Source: Chaenocephalus aceratus
Lineage: Eukaryota > Chordata > Actinopteri > Perciformes > Channichthyidae
DNA: 64,000 nucleotides
Direction of reading: 5' to 3'
Assembly (NCBI GenBank): GCA_023974075.1
Contig: JAMFTG010000150.1
Coordinates: 1 to 64,000 of the forward strand
Below the pieces are notes generated by a model, which did not search any database, had not been told where the DNA came from, and worked only from the letters and a program-made list of their open reading frames with translations. The first letter of the stretch is position 1, and each line of letters starts with the position of its first letter. The translations under genes and the position numbers were made by a program. Positions 10,824 through 23,329 of the stretch are shown piece after piece.

Positions 10824-11412
10824 TAATCCTCAGGGACTTATTCCGGTGTGAACGCGATCTGCTCTTAGTTCATGAACTAAAGAGTTCTCATGAACTGAGT
10901 GGGAAAAAGTACTGCGGTGTGAACGTGCCTTTTGATTCATCATTTGTATTTACAATCGTATAGTAGCAAGTAGGTAGTACCTAAACCTGTAAAATAAATG
11001 TAGTAAACGTGCAACATTTGCTTACAAAATGTAGTGACGTAAAAGTATGAAGTAGCATCGTGTGAAAATATTAAAGTGAAGTACAGGTACCCCACTGCAT
11101 ACACGGCTATACGTCGTACACAGGTGAGTGTAATAGTATAGACTATAATGGACCTGTCATTATAATAATAATACATATTTCACCGAGAACAAACGGTCTC
11201 TTTTGGCATGTTCACAGCTGATTGCAACAGAGAACGAAATCATGCTTAACATCTGTTCTGCTGTGAGAGTGTGTGAGTGTGTGAGGGCGGTTATTGGATG
11301 AGATGTTTGTAAAGGAGCCTTCGCAGGAGACGAAAATGATGAACAAAGCAGAATTTAAACCAATACATCATTCCTTAGTCCAGATGTCAAGCAGCATGTT
11401 TCCTGCTCCCAG

Positions 11413-11416
<4 letters not shown>

Positions 11417-11449
<33 letters not shown>

Positions 11450-11461
11450 GTGTGTGTGTGG

Positions 11462-11492
<31 letters not shown>

Positions 11493-11511
11493 TGTGTGTG
11501 TGTGTGTGTTT
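11417..11511. repeat. interrupted (GT)n microsatellite
   Basis: GT tract broken by three small slips (TGTTGTG, TGTGGTG twice). Confidence 0.95.
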
Positions 11512-12059
11512 TGGCTCTCTAGTTGTATGTATCACATATTGGATTTGTATCATGGTTCGACAAAGGCGAGGCAGATGTTGTGTTTGTTCAAAAATGAAAT
11601 GGCAATAAATGGAAAATACAATTCAGTTTCAGATGTGTTTTTAGAAAACGTAGTCTATGCAAGTGAGCCCTTTCTCTGATTAATAATCGTTTTACTATCA
11701 ATTAAAGATCACAAATGATGAACAATGTCATGACATGTCTATTTCAATAAAAAACTGTCCAAAATTAGATTCATATTTTGCTGAATGTCTTGAATAATTG
11801 CCCTCACTATCGTGTGCAAGGATCTGTTTTTTAATGTGTATTTACTCTCGTGTATTTATGTGAGCAATGTTCATGTTGACAGCGCATCAGAAAGACTAGT
11901 TTAAAACTCCTGTTCGGCTCAACGTGACGTCCTGTCTCTGAATGGTTGCAACCGGATTCCAGTTTAAAATGGAAATTCACAATAAATGGGAGTTTAGAGT
12001 TGAATATTATAATTGGAGATGGGGATTGGGAAACATTATGTAACGGATGTCACAAAGGT

Positions 12060-12738
12060 ATTAGGGATGCCAGCGATTATTCGATTATTCGATTATTCGA
12101 ATATTCGCTACAGTCTCCATAATCGAATATTATTTTTAAAAATCGAATTTTATTTTATTTATGTATGTATGTATTTATTTTTTCTGGCTTAGTTTCAACC
12201 AAAATATATATAAATATATCTATGCTAATAATAGTCATAGTATACTAATTGTAAATGGCCATTGGTCACCAGTTGTTTTCCTGTACACTTGGAGGAAGCC
12301 TGCGTGCAGAGCAGACTGCTGCTGCAGCGGCTACACACCGACCCCGACCCCCCCCCCCTCTCCCTCACACGTGCGACTAAAGATGAACAAAGCGGCAGGT
12401 AAAAAGAGTTCCTCGTGGAACTACTTCGAACTTACAAGTCCAAAGGAAGTTAAATGCAAGCTCTGCGAAAAGACGTTGGTCTATCACAACTCAAACCTCA
12501 ACAATGCGTTCGCATTTGAGGTTACAGAGAAAGACGCAGCAGCCGGCCATTACCAACTTCACTTCACGGCCACGTCGTTGTGATGACATGCTTGTTTGTC
12601 GTTTGTACTGTTAAACAAAACAACGGAATTCCTTCTTTTTTTCTCCCGCGGGGGGGGGGGGGTTGAATAATCGATTATTATTCGCCAGGGCTGCCGAATA
12701 ATCGATCTTGATCATGGTCAGTTTCTGGCAACCCTAAA
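12060..12738 (+). mobile_element. hAT-like element with TCGATTATTCG ends
   Basis: Begins TTAGGGATGCCAGCGATTAT with repeated ATTCGATT, ends ...TTATTCGCCAGGGCTGCCGAATAATCGATC...CAACCCTAA. It carries the BED-finger open frame at 12382-12583. The interior includes poly-C (12350) and poly-G (12651) runs. Ends are imperfect. Confidence 0.6.
12382..12583 (+). pseudogene. BED zinc-finger N-terminus of a hAT transposase (fragment)
   Basis: ATG at 12382 reads MNKAAGKKSSSWNYFELTSP then KEVKCKLCEKTLVYHNSNLN. The aromatic W-YF, the CKLC cysteine pair and following basic stretch are the start of a BED finger as found in hAT transposases. The downstream His pair and catalytic domain are missing and a stop follows soon. 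It is a remnant or a non-autonomous derivative. Confidence 0.6.
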
Positions 12739-12759
12739 AGGTATACACAGTAATACGTG

Positions 12760-13375
12760 GAAGGAGTTTGATTGGAAGACACGGTTCTTTATAGACACCC
12801 CCACAGTGCGGTCTGATTGGTGACCACTCACACATATTCTGGGACGGCCCAAAGACGGTCCCCTTCTGGCACGGGGCGAAGCAGGAGAGAGACAGAATTA
12901 TGGGAATTGATCTACCGCTCAACCCTAGTCCCTTTATACGTGATCTGGTTGCGGAGGATGGATGTAATAGAAACCAGAAGTACCTGTTGCATACACTCCT
13001 GATGAACCACAACCACCTGCACTGGCGCCATGGAAACTAAAAGGAAGGGGGGTAGATGGGATGGAGGCTCCGACTGCCCAATTACAATTGAAGACAGACC
13101 TGTTTCAACGGTCTCCCCTAACGAGTTATTTCTCTGCCGGAGAGAAATCCCAAATCCTGTGATGTATTTGTGGAATTATTTTTAATATTACTACTACTCT
13201 ATTCTTATTTATTTTCCCCTGTTTTGATTTTCAAAAGGATGTATGGTCTACATTTAGATTGTATTTGTTCCTATATTGCTGATATGTACTGTCTCTGGTA
13301 TGTATTGATGCTGACTGTCGAGTGACGTACGGTGTTTGTGAAGTTTTTTTGTTCAATAAAAACAAATTATTGCTA
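12760..13375 (+). mobile_element. LINE 3' end (L1/Tx1-like ORF2 C-terminus and tail)
   Basis: The frame at about 12827-13033 reads HSHIFWDGPKTVPFWHGAKQ, later IMGIDLPLNPSPF and LLMNHNHLHWR. The H-IFW-CPK--PFW and LPL-P patterns are those of the C-terminal end of L1/Tx1-type LINE ORF2; the usual Cys in CPK is Gly here. Upstream frames hold stops. A 3' tail with TTCAATAAAAAC ends near 13375. 5'-truncated, dead copy. Confidence 0.6.
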
Positions 13376-13635
13376 TTTGTTCCTAATGCAGTATCTTAAA
13401 AGATTGGTTTGAGTTGTAATAGTTTTTTAAGTAAGGGAATTAACGGACTGTGGCTGCGCCGATATTTCCTTTAGAGGCATTAGGAACGGTATAAGCGCTC
13501 CGTCCACTTGAAAAGCTGCACACTTTGCAACAACCTCTTTTTATAACTGTGGATAGCATTCAAATGAATTCTGATACAATTCTGTGTCCCTTTGAAGTGC
13601 GCACAATGACAGTGTTGAATGTATACCGTACATAT

Positions 13636-13905
13636 ACAGTTGTTGGTTCGATCCCAGCCACTGCAGTCAACATGTGGATGTGTCCCTGGGCAAGACACTG
13701 AACTCTGAGTTGCTCCTGATGGTGTGTGTGTGTGTGTGTGCGTGTGTGTGTGTGTGTGTGTGTGATGGTGTGTGTGTGTGTGTTAGCTGCCCTATAGAGC
13801 AAGTGGTACTGCTCTGCATGAATGAGGTGTGAATGTGTGAATGACTCTAGTTTGTAAAGCGTCTGAGGGGTGGTAAAGGACCTGACAGCGCTATGTAGTA
13901 CAGTC
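13636..13905. repeat. SINE/LINE-tail type repeat with internal GT tract
   Basis: Contains GGTTCGATCCCAGCC, CTGGGCAAGACACTGAACTC, a GT tract (13721-13782), then GTGAATGTGTGAATGACTC, GTAAAGCGTCTGAGGGGTGG and GCGCTATGTAGTACAGTCCA, common words of fish SINE/LINE tails. Confidence 0.65.
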
Positions 13906-13917
13906 CATTAATGCTTC

Positions 13918-14503
13918 CCTCGTGGTGTGTGCAGACAGAGGCAGACAGAGGCAGACAGAGGCAGACAGAAGGCAGACAGAGGCAGGCAGAGGCAGACAGA
14001 GGCAGGCAGAGGCAGGCAGGCAGACAGAGGCAGGAAGAGGCAGACAGAGGCAGACAGAGGCAGACAGAGGCAGGCGAGGCAGGCAGAGGCAGGCAGAGGC
14101 AGACAGAGGCAGGACAGAGGCAGGGCAGCCAGAAGGCAGGCAGAGGCAGACAGAGGAAGACAGAGCAGGCCAGGCAGGCAGAGGCAGCAGAGGCAGGCAG
14201 AGGCAGACAGAGGCAGGCAGAGGCAGACAGGCAGGCAGAGGCAGCAGAGGCAGGCAGAGGCAGACAGAGGCAGACAGAGGCAGCAGAGGCAGACAGAGGC
14301 AGACAGAGGCAGACAGAGGGCAGACAGAGGCAGACAGAGGCAGGCAGAGGCAGCAGAGGCAGAACAGAGAGGCAGGCAAGAGGCAGACAGAGGCAGACAG
14401 AGGCAGACAGAGGCAGGCAGAGGCAGGCAGAGGCAGACAGAGGCAGACAGAGGCAGGCAGAGGCAGACAGAGGCAGGCAGAGGCAGACAGAGGCAGGCAG
14501 AGT
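13918..14503. repeat. 10-bp (CAGAGGCAGA / CAGAGGCAGG) minisatellite, about 590 bp
   Basis: Mixed GACA and GGCA units. All three plus frames and three minus frames stay open for 160-290 codons because the unit lacks stop triplets. The resulting Arg/Gln/Glu- or Ser/Ala/Cys/Leu-rich proteins are artefacts. Confidence 0.95.
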
Positions 14504-14949
14504 AGGGTTTGAATATCTGTTGCTGTTTCGGCTCATGGTCAGCGTGTTCCACACAGAGACGTGTCCTCTGGTCAACACAGTAGAACATGATATCTGACGG
14601 ACTGCAGTGTTTGGAGAGGTTCAGCAGCACCTGCTCCACTGTCAGCACGGCACAATGCGAGGGGTGAGGAGCGGACGGATGGGAAAACACATCGGGCTGT
14701 TTTGTAGACCTTGTAATCATATCATGAAAAGTGGAGATATGTAAAAACTCAGACCTTAAAGTTTGACTCATTGCGACACAAAGTTAACCAGAAGGAAAAA
14801 CAAATCAGGTAAAGATATTTTTGTGAGATCTGTAAAACAACGTCTGTAAATGGACTTTTTACCAATCATTTATTTAAACGGGCCCGAATCTCCTCATCTT
14901 TAGCTTCATATTAGTATTCTGTGTCTCTCCTGGGACATGTCTCCATGCT

Positions 14950-15611
14950 TTAAAGTGGACCTATCATGCTACATTTGAAACATATATTGTAGGGCCATAT
15001 CTATACAAAACACGTCTGTGAAGTTTTTTTTTCAAAACACCAAACAGTTCCCCCGTTGTAGCCGTGCCTCATACTGCTCAAACCCCTCTTTTGAAGCCCT
15101 GTTAGAGAAACGCAGATCTTGGGTCCTTAGCTTGAAAAAAAAAAAAAGGAGGCGGGGCTAATGCCTGATCAGAATTCTAACCGGAGAAGAAAGTTAAAAT
15201 TCGGCTTGTGATAAAACGCCATCCTGTTCTAAACCAATCAAGGATTATTTCTGAAACAGTATGGAGCTCAAAGGCTTTCTCTCTCGCGGGTTATCACAAG
15301 GTGAGTTCCTTTTTTACTTCCTAGGCTTTTTAAACACGTGCTCTCCAGCACAGGTTAGCTCTGAGTGGTTAGCGAGGCGTGCTAATGTGAACAAAGACGT
15401 CCAAAACACGTCAGGCATTGTTTCCGATAGCAGCTTTCTGTGGGTCCGATGCCGGATGGAATCGGATGGAATCTGTTATCCGCTCGTTGTACATCCGTTT
15501 TTAAAAGATTAGGGTACGGAGGAAAGAGAGAGGGTTGTATTTTCTGACGCGGGGACACATGTTGATGTAAAAGACATCACAAGTGCATTTTTGCATGATA
15601 GGTCCCTTTAA
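14950..15611 (-). mobile_element. family-1 TTAA MITE, copy a
   Basis: Starts TTAAAGTGGACCTATCATGC and ends GCATGATAGGTCCCTTTAA, with TTAA on both sides, 662 bp. It has interrupted the family-3 sequence CATGCTTTAATGTTC; the uninterrupted site can be read at 5863-5873. Other copies at 20428 and 33101 are in the opposite orientation. Non-coding. Confidence 0.88.
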
Positions 15612-16469
15612 TGTTCAAAAGCTCTTTATTTTTCTCGTACTGCCTGTGCTGCAGCACCTCGTTTCATTCACCCTCTGTCTGAAACCAGAGCCCAGTCTGC
15701 TCTGGAAAACTGGAACACAGGCTCAATGTTAGCCTTTGCAAACCATGTACATGCACAACAAGCAACAACCTATAGAACACACTGGAAAGGGAAAACCCCA
15801 AAAAGCACTTTCACTTTTTAAATGAATTAATAAATTTATTTGTAACCGAGTATTTTACAAACTGCAGTATTGCTATTCTCCACTTAAGTTAATTATCTGA
15901 GTACTTCTTCCACCTCTGCTTTTATATACCTTTGCTGCGGTGACGCCGTGGATTCTCCCGCTGTGGGACAAACAAAGTCTCTGATTGTGTGGAAGCATTT
16001 CTGAGGATCTACTTCTACTCAAATTGCAATAATTGAATGAGAATGTCCAAAAGAGTGACGGAGGGATCGTCTCTCAGTCAGTCAGTAGTCAAGCTTTAAA
16101 GAGAGGATGCATGCTTGGTCCAGGGCTCTCAGGCGCCTCTAGTGATCCACTCAGAGCCGGGGGAGACTTGATACAAGTAAGTGTTATTTACTGCCGCATT
16201 ATTAATTCAATCTATAACCGGAAGAACCTGAGGGCACGGACAATAAAAGCCCCACACTTCAAATAAGGAATCAAGGGGACAAACAAAAGCCAATCACTAT
16301 TTATTCCTAACTTTTTTTAATAGTGGATCGCAATGCCACAAGCACGATGAAAACATGCTGCTATTAAGACCGCCTCTCTTTGTTTGTTAAAGAGAGAACC
16401 AGCAGGCACTGCAATCTCTGCTGCAACCAGATTGGTCTGCCAGCAAAAAACGTTTTTAAAACCAAATTC

Positions 16470-16642
16470 TAAAGCAGAAGAAGAAGAAGAAGAAGAAGAA
16501 GAAGAAGAGAAGAAGAAGAAGAAGAATAGAATAAGAAGAAAGAAGAAGAAGTAGAATAAGAAGAAAGAAGAATAAGAAGAAGAAGAGAAGAAGAAAAGAA
16601 GAAGAAGAAGAAGAAGAAGCAGCAGAAGAAGAAGAAGAAGAC
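16470..16642. repeat. (GAA)n / (AAG)n polypurine tract
   Basis: Nearly pure purine for 170 bp with a few AATAAG interruptions. Long GAA tracts can form triplex DNA. Confidence 0.95.
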
Positions 16643-16988
16643 GTACAGGTAACTATGTACGCACGGTTTCTCTGACATGTTTAACAGCGTCTCACTCTTG
16701 CTACTCTGAGGACAGGGGTTACAAAAGTTAACCTAACGCTTCTGTATCTGTATCTATGATAGGATTGATTTTGTTCTCATGTACTTCTATAAGACTGATC
16801 CTGGTACACATGGACAGCAAGTAGGTAAATCACTTTGCTGATCTCGTTACACTCCTGGAGGTTTAGGAAACCAATGGCAACGATGATGCAATTCAGCTCA
16901 TTGTACTGGAGAGTTAAGGAAGTATGCTAAGCACGAGGCAACATTACTATCAACGTGCACAGACAACCTCCGCCTCTCTGTCTGTCTC

Positions 16989-17253
<265 letters not shown>

Positions 17254-17361
17254 TGATTGTGAGGCTATTATCTAAGAGTGTCAAGTGGCCAGTCTTGAGT
17301 CCATCGTGCCACACTCCAGTTTATCCGAGCAGACGCCGCTCTGCTCTCCCATCTCCATCCT

Positions 17362-17400
17362 CTTCCTCCTCCTCCTCCTCCTCCTCCTCCTCTTCCTCCA
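17362..17400. repeat. (CCT)n microsatellite
   Basis: TCC/CCT triplets in a pyrimidine tract. Confidence 0.9.
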
Positions 17401-18878
17401 CAACTCTCAGCTCAAAGGCTAAAAGCATTCCTCTTTATGTCCACCATCAACAAGTGAACACACATGTCCTTAAATAAGCTACCAGAGCACTTGATGCACA
17501 TATCGTCGTCTGACTCACACAACTCTCCTTATACTTGTACAATTACTAAACAGATGACATGTTTGGACAACGGATGATGTAATCAGGATACAACGAGGAA
17601 GGCAACTGTTATCCCTTTAAGTTCAAAGAAGTAATCAGATTACTGTTACACTACTACAAACAAATGGCTAGCAAACAAAGCTACAATACATTTTTAAATA
17701 CAGCGGTGTATGGTTTTTCCTTTCCACCGAACCCGTTCAAACCCATCTATAGGAAATCTGCGGACACCAGATTCAGCAGGTCGTGGCTTTAGAGTTCCCT
17801 GACAAAGCCAGCTCACTTCCTAAAGCAGCAGACAAAGACGTCTCCTGTAGTGCTGCCAACACCGTGACCGTGTGTGAACATCGAACAACAGCTACACGCT
17901 TGTGTTGAAACATATCGAGCTCATATTGCAATTGGATTATTCTCTCTCTCTGTGTTGCGCTGTTGGAGGAGCCGGTGGCCTAAGACATGCACTGTCCTAA
18001 CGCTGTAGCTATGCACACATGACAATAAACGCCTTACATCCCTGAAGATGTGCTTTGAAATGGGGGAGAATCTTTATTCCCAGTGTTATAAGGAAAAGAC
18101 ACATCCTACACCTCCTGCCGCTTGAGAATAGCAGCCGGTCGTATGGCGGTAACGATAGTATAACATGTTCCACCCTAATGCCCACCACGCTTAGCCTACA
18201 TCTTCTGCTCCACTCTCACTGTGGGTACGCCAGGGTGTGTGGGACGAAGCCCTCCACCTTTAATCAGGCAGGATGTCAGCTGGAGTTACAGAAAGGTCTG
18301 ACAGACTCCGCGGGATCCCCCCCCCCTCCTCCCCTCCCCTCCGCAGACCCTACATGTATTGCCTTTGTAAGCATGTCCCTCCCCCGACACATCTGTATCC
18401 CTTGAATGCCCATCACTAATAACGTTGGCCTCTCTGGAAGCCACTGATTGACAGAGAAACGAGGCATTTCTCCACCAGCGCACGCATCCCCCTCTCTCAA
18501 TCGGCCTCGTATGGACGGTGTGGGATGATCACGTGTGTAGCGGTTTGTTAGTAAACCCTCTTATGGACTCAAACCCCCACCATGCCCACAAACACTATGC
18601 AGTCCTCCATATGCACATTCAGTCTGAGGAGAACGAGGACAACTATCATCTGGCTTGCGAGAGAACGGCACACTTGGTTGATTGTGGAAACACACACACT
18701 CATGCTCACACCCTTCCCCCCCAATAGTGTCTCTAACTCCCCCGTGAAGAAGAGTGCAGCCCACTCGAGTCTCGGCAAGCTGTGGGTGTTATGGAGGCAT
18801 CGTGCAGCCACACAGCAGGAAAGACAAGCATGTATTTGATTTCTAAACACGTGTCAGACGCCCCTCTGATCCACTCAC
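17401..18878. other. intron region between repeats, no extra exon seen
   Basis: Mixed composition, fairly GC-balanced towards 18250-18870. No repeat family shared with the rest of the window and no open frame with recognisable domain. Being just downstream of the alternative first exon, it may hold regulatory DNA, but nothing specific can be pointed to. Confidence 0.4.
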
Positions 18879-18924
18879 CCGCCTCAGAGTCTTCAAAGCC
18901 ATGCTGGTACAAGTTATCATACAT
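18879..18924 (-). CDS. cacnb4: CACNB4 alternative first exon (short N-terminus isoform)
   Basis: ATG at 18924 opens MYDNLYQHGFEDSEA, which matches the short alternative N-terminus known for vertebrate CACNB4 isoforms (normally followed by GSADSYTS). A GTGAGT donor follows at 18878. As assembled the exon has 46 nt, leaving one extra G after GCG, so splicing to the phase-0 acceptor at 2621 would shift the frame and meet a stop within a few codons. One G fewer in the GGG run at the donor would restore GAG GCG|GTGAGT and the expected EAGSAD junction. An assembly homopolymer error is the simplest reading. The start is chosen because it is the family's N-terminus. A separate promoter must lie upstream (right of 18924), but I see no clear TATA box. 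Confidence 0.85.
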
Positions 18925-19309
18925 GGAGGAGGGAGAATCCAGGAAGCAGTGGGGACAAAAAAGATCAACCTGCTCCAGAGAGGATGGATGAGGAAGAGGA
19001 GGAGAGGGGAGTCAGCAGCAGCCTCTCGTCCCTCCACATGAAGGAGGAAGCGCAGCAGCAGCGGAGAGGGAGAGAAGGTGGAGCTGCCGTGTTTCCCGAT
19101 GCCTCCTGAATTGATCTTATTGCCCCCGAGCACAGCGACTGTTGGTTCCCATTACCGTACGGCAGAGCGGAGCTGGCATTTCATCGTTTCCCGAGCTCTC
19201 AGATCAGCCTTCCTCCAGCATATTGGCTGGTGACAGAGGAGCAAAGGCAGCCTGCTGATTGGCCGACGCCGGCTGTGAATAAGGAAGGGGGCACAGAGGG
19301 AGGTGGAGG

Positions 19310-19372
19310 TGTGTGTGTGGTGTGTGTGTGTGTGGTGTGTGTGTGTGTGTGTGGGGTGTGGGGGGGGGGGGG
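19310..19372. repeat. GT-rich tract ending in poly-G
   Basis: (GT)n with GTGG slips, then 12 G near 19361-19372. Confidence 0.9.
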
Positions 19373-19746
19373 TCTGAGAGCAGCGGTAAGCAGCAAAAAC
19401 AGTGTGTATTGCTGCAAAAATGTTATCTCAATGTTATGTTTTGTGGTTACGGTCTATTTTTGTTTGTTGGTGTTGTTGTTGTGTGTGGTCTATTTTACTC
19501 CCTTCATTGTACGTGTGAGGGTCTGTATGTATGCTTTCTGTGTTCGACAATGTCACAAATAATCATATATTTAAAAAAAAAATTGTTATCAAAATTGCAA
19601 TATGGACGATTTTAAATTATTTTTTAATTATCATTTTAAAAGCGACATGCCTTTTTACATTGGTCTATTCATCTCCATCATTTGTTTGTATTGTTTTATT
19701 TATGTATTTATTTATGTAATACGTTTCCTAGGTTTTTTTTATATTG

Positions 19747-19934
19747 AATCTATTTATTTATTTTATTTATTTTATTTATTTTATTTATTTATTTATTTAT
19801 TTTTATTTATTTTATTTATTTATTTATTTTATTATTTATTTATTTTATTTATTTTATTTATTTTATTTATTTGCGAAAACTCTTTTAAAATTGGTCTTTT
19901 TATTTTTAATATTCTTAATATTTATTTATTTAAT

Positions 19935-19967
<33 letters not shown>

Positions 19968-19972
19968 TGATG
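19747..19972. repeat. (TTTAT)n / (TTAT)n tract
   Basis: Degenerate TTTATTTA pentamer/tetramer repeat to 19932, then (TTA)n at 19937-19965. Confidence 0.95.
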
Positions 19973-20427
19973 ATTGTTTTTTAGGTTGTGTCTGTTCTGT
20001 TTAATTACTTTTTTAATGTGTTTCTGCTGTAAAGCACTTTGAATTGCCTCGCTATATAAGTAAACGTGCGTTGCCTTACAGATCCTCCTCAAACAATCAG
20101 AACAAAGGTGCAAAAATGATCGATCCACATCGTGAGCCGTCGCTATTATTCTTTCCAAATGAACAACGATGTGCAAAGACTGTTCTATGATGAACAATCC
20201 AATCCAACAAAGGACCTGAGGCTCTGCCAAGTGTTCATGTCTTTACATCAAATGGATATGTATCTTACAACTGTAACTGATCGTATAGGAAATCAATAAA
20301 AACAATTAACGCCTTTACGGTTTGACGCCTCGTGAGAAAAGTCCCTGATGAAAGTGTTCACAGGATATTTTACGAATCCTGGCCAAGACTCCTAATGATT
20401 TGTTCCCCGACATTACAAAATATTAAC

Positions 20428-21090
20428 TTAAAGGGGACCTATCGTGCAAAATGCACTTTTGTATGTCTTTTCTCCATCAACATGTGTCCCCGGTGCGTCG
20501 GGGAACTCACGCAGAAAACAAAACCCCCTCTCTTTTCCTCCGTACCCAAATCTCTAAAAACGGGGAACAACGGAGCTGATCCAGATTTGCGTCCGATATG
20601 ACGTAACATCTGAAATGTGGACCCACGGCCCAATCAGAAACGTTGCTATCAGAAACAATGCCCGACTGTTTTGGACGTAATATGGTCGGTGTTCACATTA
20701 GCATCGCTAACACTCAGAGCTAACCTGTGCTGGAGAGCATGTGTGTGAAGAAGCAGGAAGTAGAAAGGAACTCACCTTGTGGTATAACCGGCAAGAGAGA
20801 AAGCCTTTGAGCTCCGGACTGTTTCAGATCCTTGATAATCCATAATATGGAGTTTCATCACGGCAGCATTTAGTTTAGACGTAGCTGCCGGGTCCCGCAT
20901 GAGCTCAGACCCCTCCTTTTTATATTAATCAATTCCTTTTTTTTTTAAAGCTTTATACCCAAATCAGCACTTTTGAAACAGGAAGTTAAATAGAGGGATA
21001 TGAGGCATGGCTAGAACGGGGGATCTGTTTGGTGTTTTGAGCAAACACTTCATAAGACATGTTTTTTATATTTTTATATATCTTAGATAT
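20428..21090 (+). mobile_element. family-1 TTAA MITE, copy b (right end lost)
   Basis: Starts TTAAAGGGGACCTATCGTGC; internal text (CATCAACATGTGTCCCCGGT, GTAACATCTGAAATGTGGAC, GTTGCTATCAGAAACAATGC) is almost identical to 33101-33813. The right end decays into an AT-rich (TAA)n tract near 21090, so the terminal repeat is missing. Confidence 0.85.
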
Positions 21091-22220
21091 AATAATAATA
21101 TAATATAATAATAATAATGATGAAGGTTACCTGTAAAATAAACTAATATACGGCTGAAAGCTTAGTAAGAGTGGCCCTTTGAGGTTAAGAACTTTAATCA
21201 TAGTTGTGTTGCCAAGGTAAATAATGAACCTCATATTTACATTTTAAATACATTAAAGAGATTTAAAAAAACTCTACGATGTGAAAGGGAAAAAAAAAGA
21301 CAGAGCTATGAAGAAAACACAAAACACAATATATATATATCACCAACATTTTATAAAAGCTGTCTAGATGGACATTTAAAATGAGTATTATAGAAAATGC
21401 ATTATTTTCCTGCATGCTTATAATCTATTTTAAATCTCGAGCTATGCAACTCCTGTTTGGGGAATACAGGTGAGAACATAAGGTCCATTGTTGCTGTTAA
21501 TTAACAAGTATCCAATAAATACATACACTATTTAATTAATTGTAAATGTGTACACACATTGTACTATTTGTCCTTATCCAATCCAGACGAAACCCGCAGA
21601 ATATCATCATATTTAGAGCCTCTTTGAAAAGTAGAGCAACAGCGCCCTCTGCTGACAGACTGTGTTACTGCAGCTGCACCTGCTCAGATCACATCCATCA
21701 ACCATAAAGCACTTTGGAAAGATTTATAAGGTCAAGTATCAAAAGACTTAATCATTTCTGAATCACTCACTGGTATTCCTTTAGCAAGGATCATAATGTA
21801 TTATAGTTCAAACGGATTTAACACTTAATAATCTTTCTATAATGCAATATTATTACTCCAGAAAAAACAGAAAATATACATGTTAATAATTTTTTTGTTG
21901 GGAGAAGGATGTGTAATTAAGTCGATTATTTGTTATATATAATTTATAAGTCAGTAATATATTTGTTGTACACTGCTAAAGTTTGTATTGTATAATAATT
22001 CTCATGTTTCATTTAATTATTATTATTAATTTCACCTACCTGAAGATACAATGCACTACCTGCTGGTGTTACATTACTTTAAGTAATCATTGTTTGCCTT
22101 TTATTGAGATAAATCAATATCATTACGTATACCATGTCAGTGAGTGACCAGCAAATAGGAAGTATTACTATATTTGACCTTATAAGCCGTAATAACATAC
22201 TTGAACATGTGTTATAATGC
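21091..22220. other. AT-rich intron, no gene
   Basis: No exon or repeat family recognised. Confidence 0.5.
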
Positions 22221-22224
22221 TTGT

Positions 22225-22375
22225 TATTACATTACATTACATGTTACTTGTTAGAGGCTTTTATCCAAAGCGACTTGCATGCTCAATACTGTGGAGCACT
22301 TTGGGGTGAAGTGTCTCAGGGACACAACGACATGCTGACTGCAGTGGGGTTTGAACCTGTGCTCCGAACACCAAC
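22225..22375. repeat. SINE-like repeat (TTATCCAAAGCGACTTGCAT type)
   Basis: Has the widespread fish motif CTTTTATCCAAAGCGACTT, then GTGTCTCAGGGACACAACGA and GCAGTGGGGTTTGAACCTGT. Related pieces at 41165-41220 (inverted) and 52816-52900. Confidence 0.7.
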
Positions 22376-23118
22376 GCAATTAGTCCACTGCCTCCCTGTT
22401 TATTATGCACTTGTATTACTATGAGTGCTGAAACTATAACTATACGGTGAGTTGGTAATAAGAAGTTATAAGTATGTTTATCATTAACCACAGAGTTGGC
22501 ATAGAAAGTACCACCTGACCACGAGGCTTGCAGGTGCATGAGGTCACCAGTTATTCAATGTACCCTACTTTACTTTCTGTGTGTGCCGCTGAAACCACAG
22601 CAATCTGTCTTAAGTGGAGCACGCTGTCCTGTGAGAAGCATGCATATCTAAAAAAAAGCCAATTTGATAAGAGTTTCTAAGAAAACCCGCCCTGTTTCAG
22701 CTTTACGACGACGCATTTTCCAGAAAACAGTTTGTGTTTGAGTCCTAGTTTTAGAATCAGGGCGCAGTGGGTGTCAGCGGGTTGTTCTTTTTTTTTGGAC
22801 TAAACATGCTATTTGAGTTTTTCATAATGTTCCGCTGCTGTGCGAACACCACTGCGCCCCAATTATGCATCTTAAAAACGTCATAAGCTATTTTGGATCA
22901 GCTTGGAAATGCATAATCATAAAGGGCTCTAATATCAGCAGGTCCCATGTCGTGCTTTTCCAGTTATCACCGTCCCTTGTTGCGATGAGGTTTTTCTGCA
23001 TGTGACCGGTCTGCGAGTAAAACTCTACACAGAGAAGACCTGTCTGCTGCCCCAGAACGCCTCGTTGGACATTTCTCTTTTTCTTCCTGGGTACAGTGAC
23101 GTGCCCATACCCAAATGG

Positions 23119-23183
23119 ACACACACACACACACACACACACACAACACACACACACACACACACACCACACACACACACACA

Positions 23184-23251
<68 letters not shown>

Positions 23252-23253
23252 CA

Positions 23254-23307
<54 letters not shown>

Positions 23308-23329
23308 CACACACACACACACACACACT
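23119..23329. repeat. interrupted (CA)n microsatellite
   Basis: CA tract with about seven single-base slips (ACAACA, CACCAC). Confidence 0.97.

Larger units (their letters stand above)
9648..10927. mobile_element. GCGTTCACACC-TIR DNA element, copy 1
   Basis: Ends GCGTTCACACCGGAGTACTT and, inverted, AAGTACTGCGGTGTGAACG (about 10908). A second copy is at 30469-32003. Shared interior includes TGTCTGATTGGCTG, GCATTAGCATTAGCCCAGCG, a perfect 26-bp-arm palindrome and AGAAGAAGAAGAAGTGACGT. A separate TIR element (10227-10823) is nested near its right end. No transposase frame is evident, so it is a non-autonomous element. Confidence 0.8.

Noticed and set aside
13847..14771. Open frames up to 287 codons, rich in Cys/Leu/Ser or Arg/Gln
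   Set aside because: Products of the 10-bp array, open on both strands with no conserved domain.
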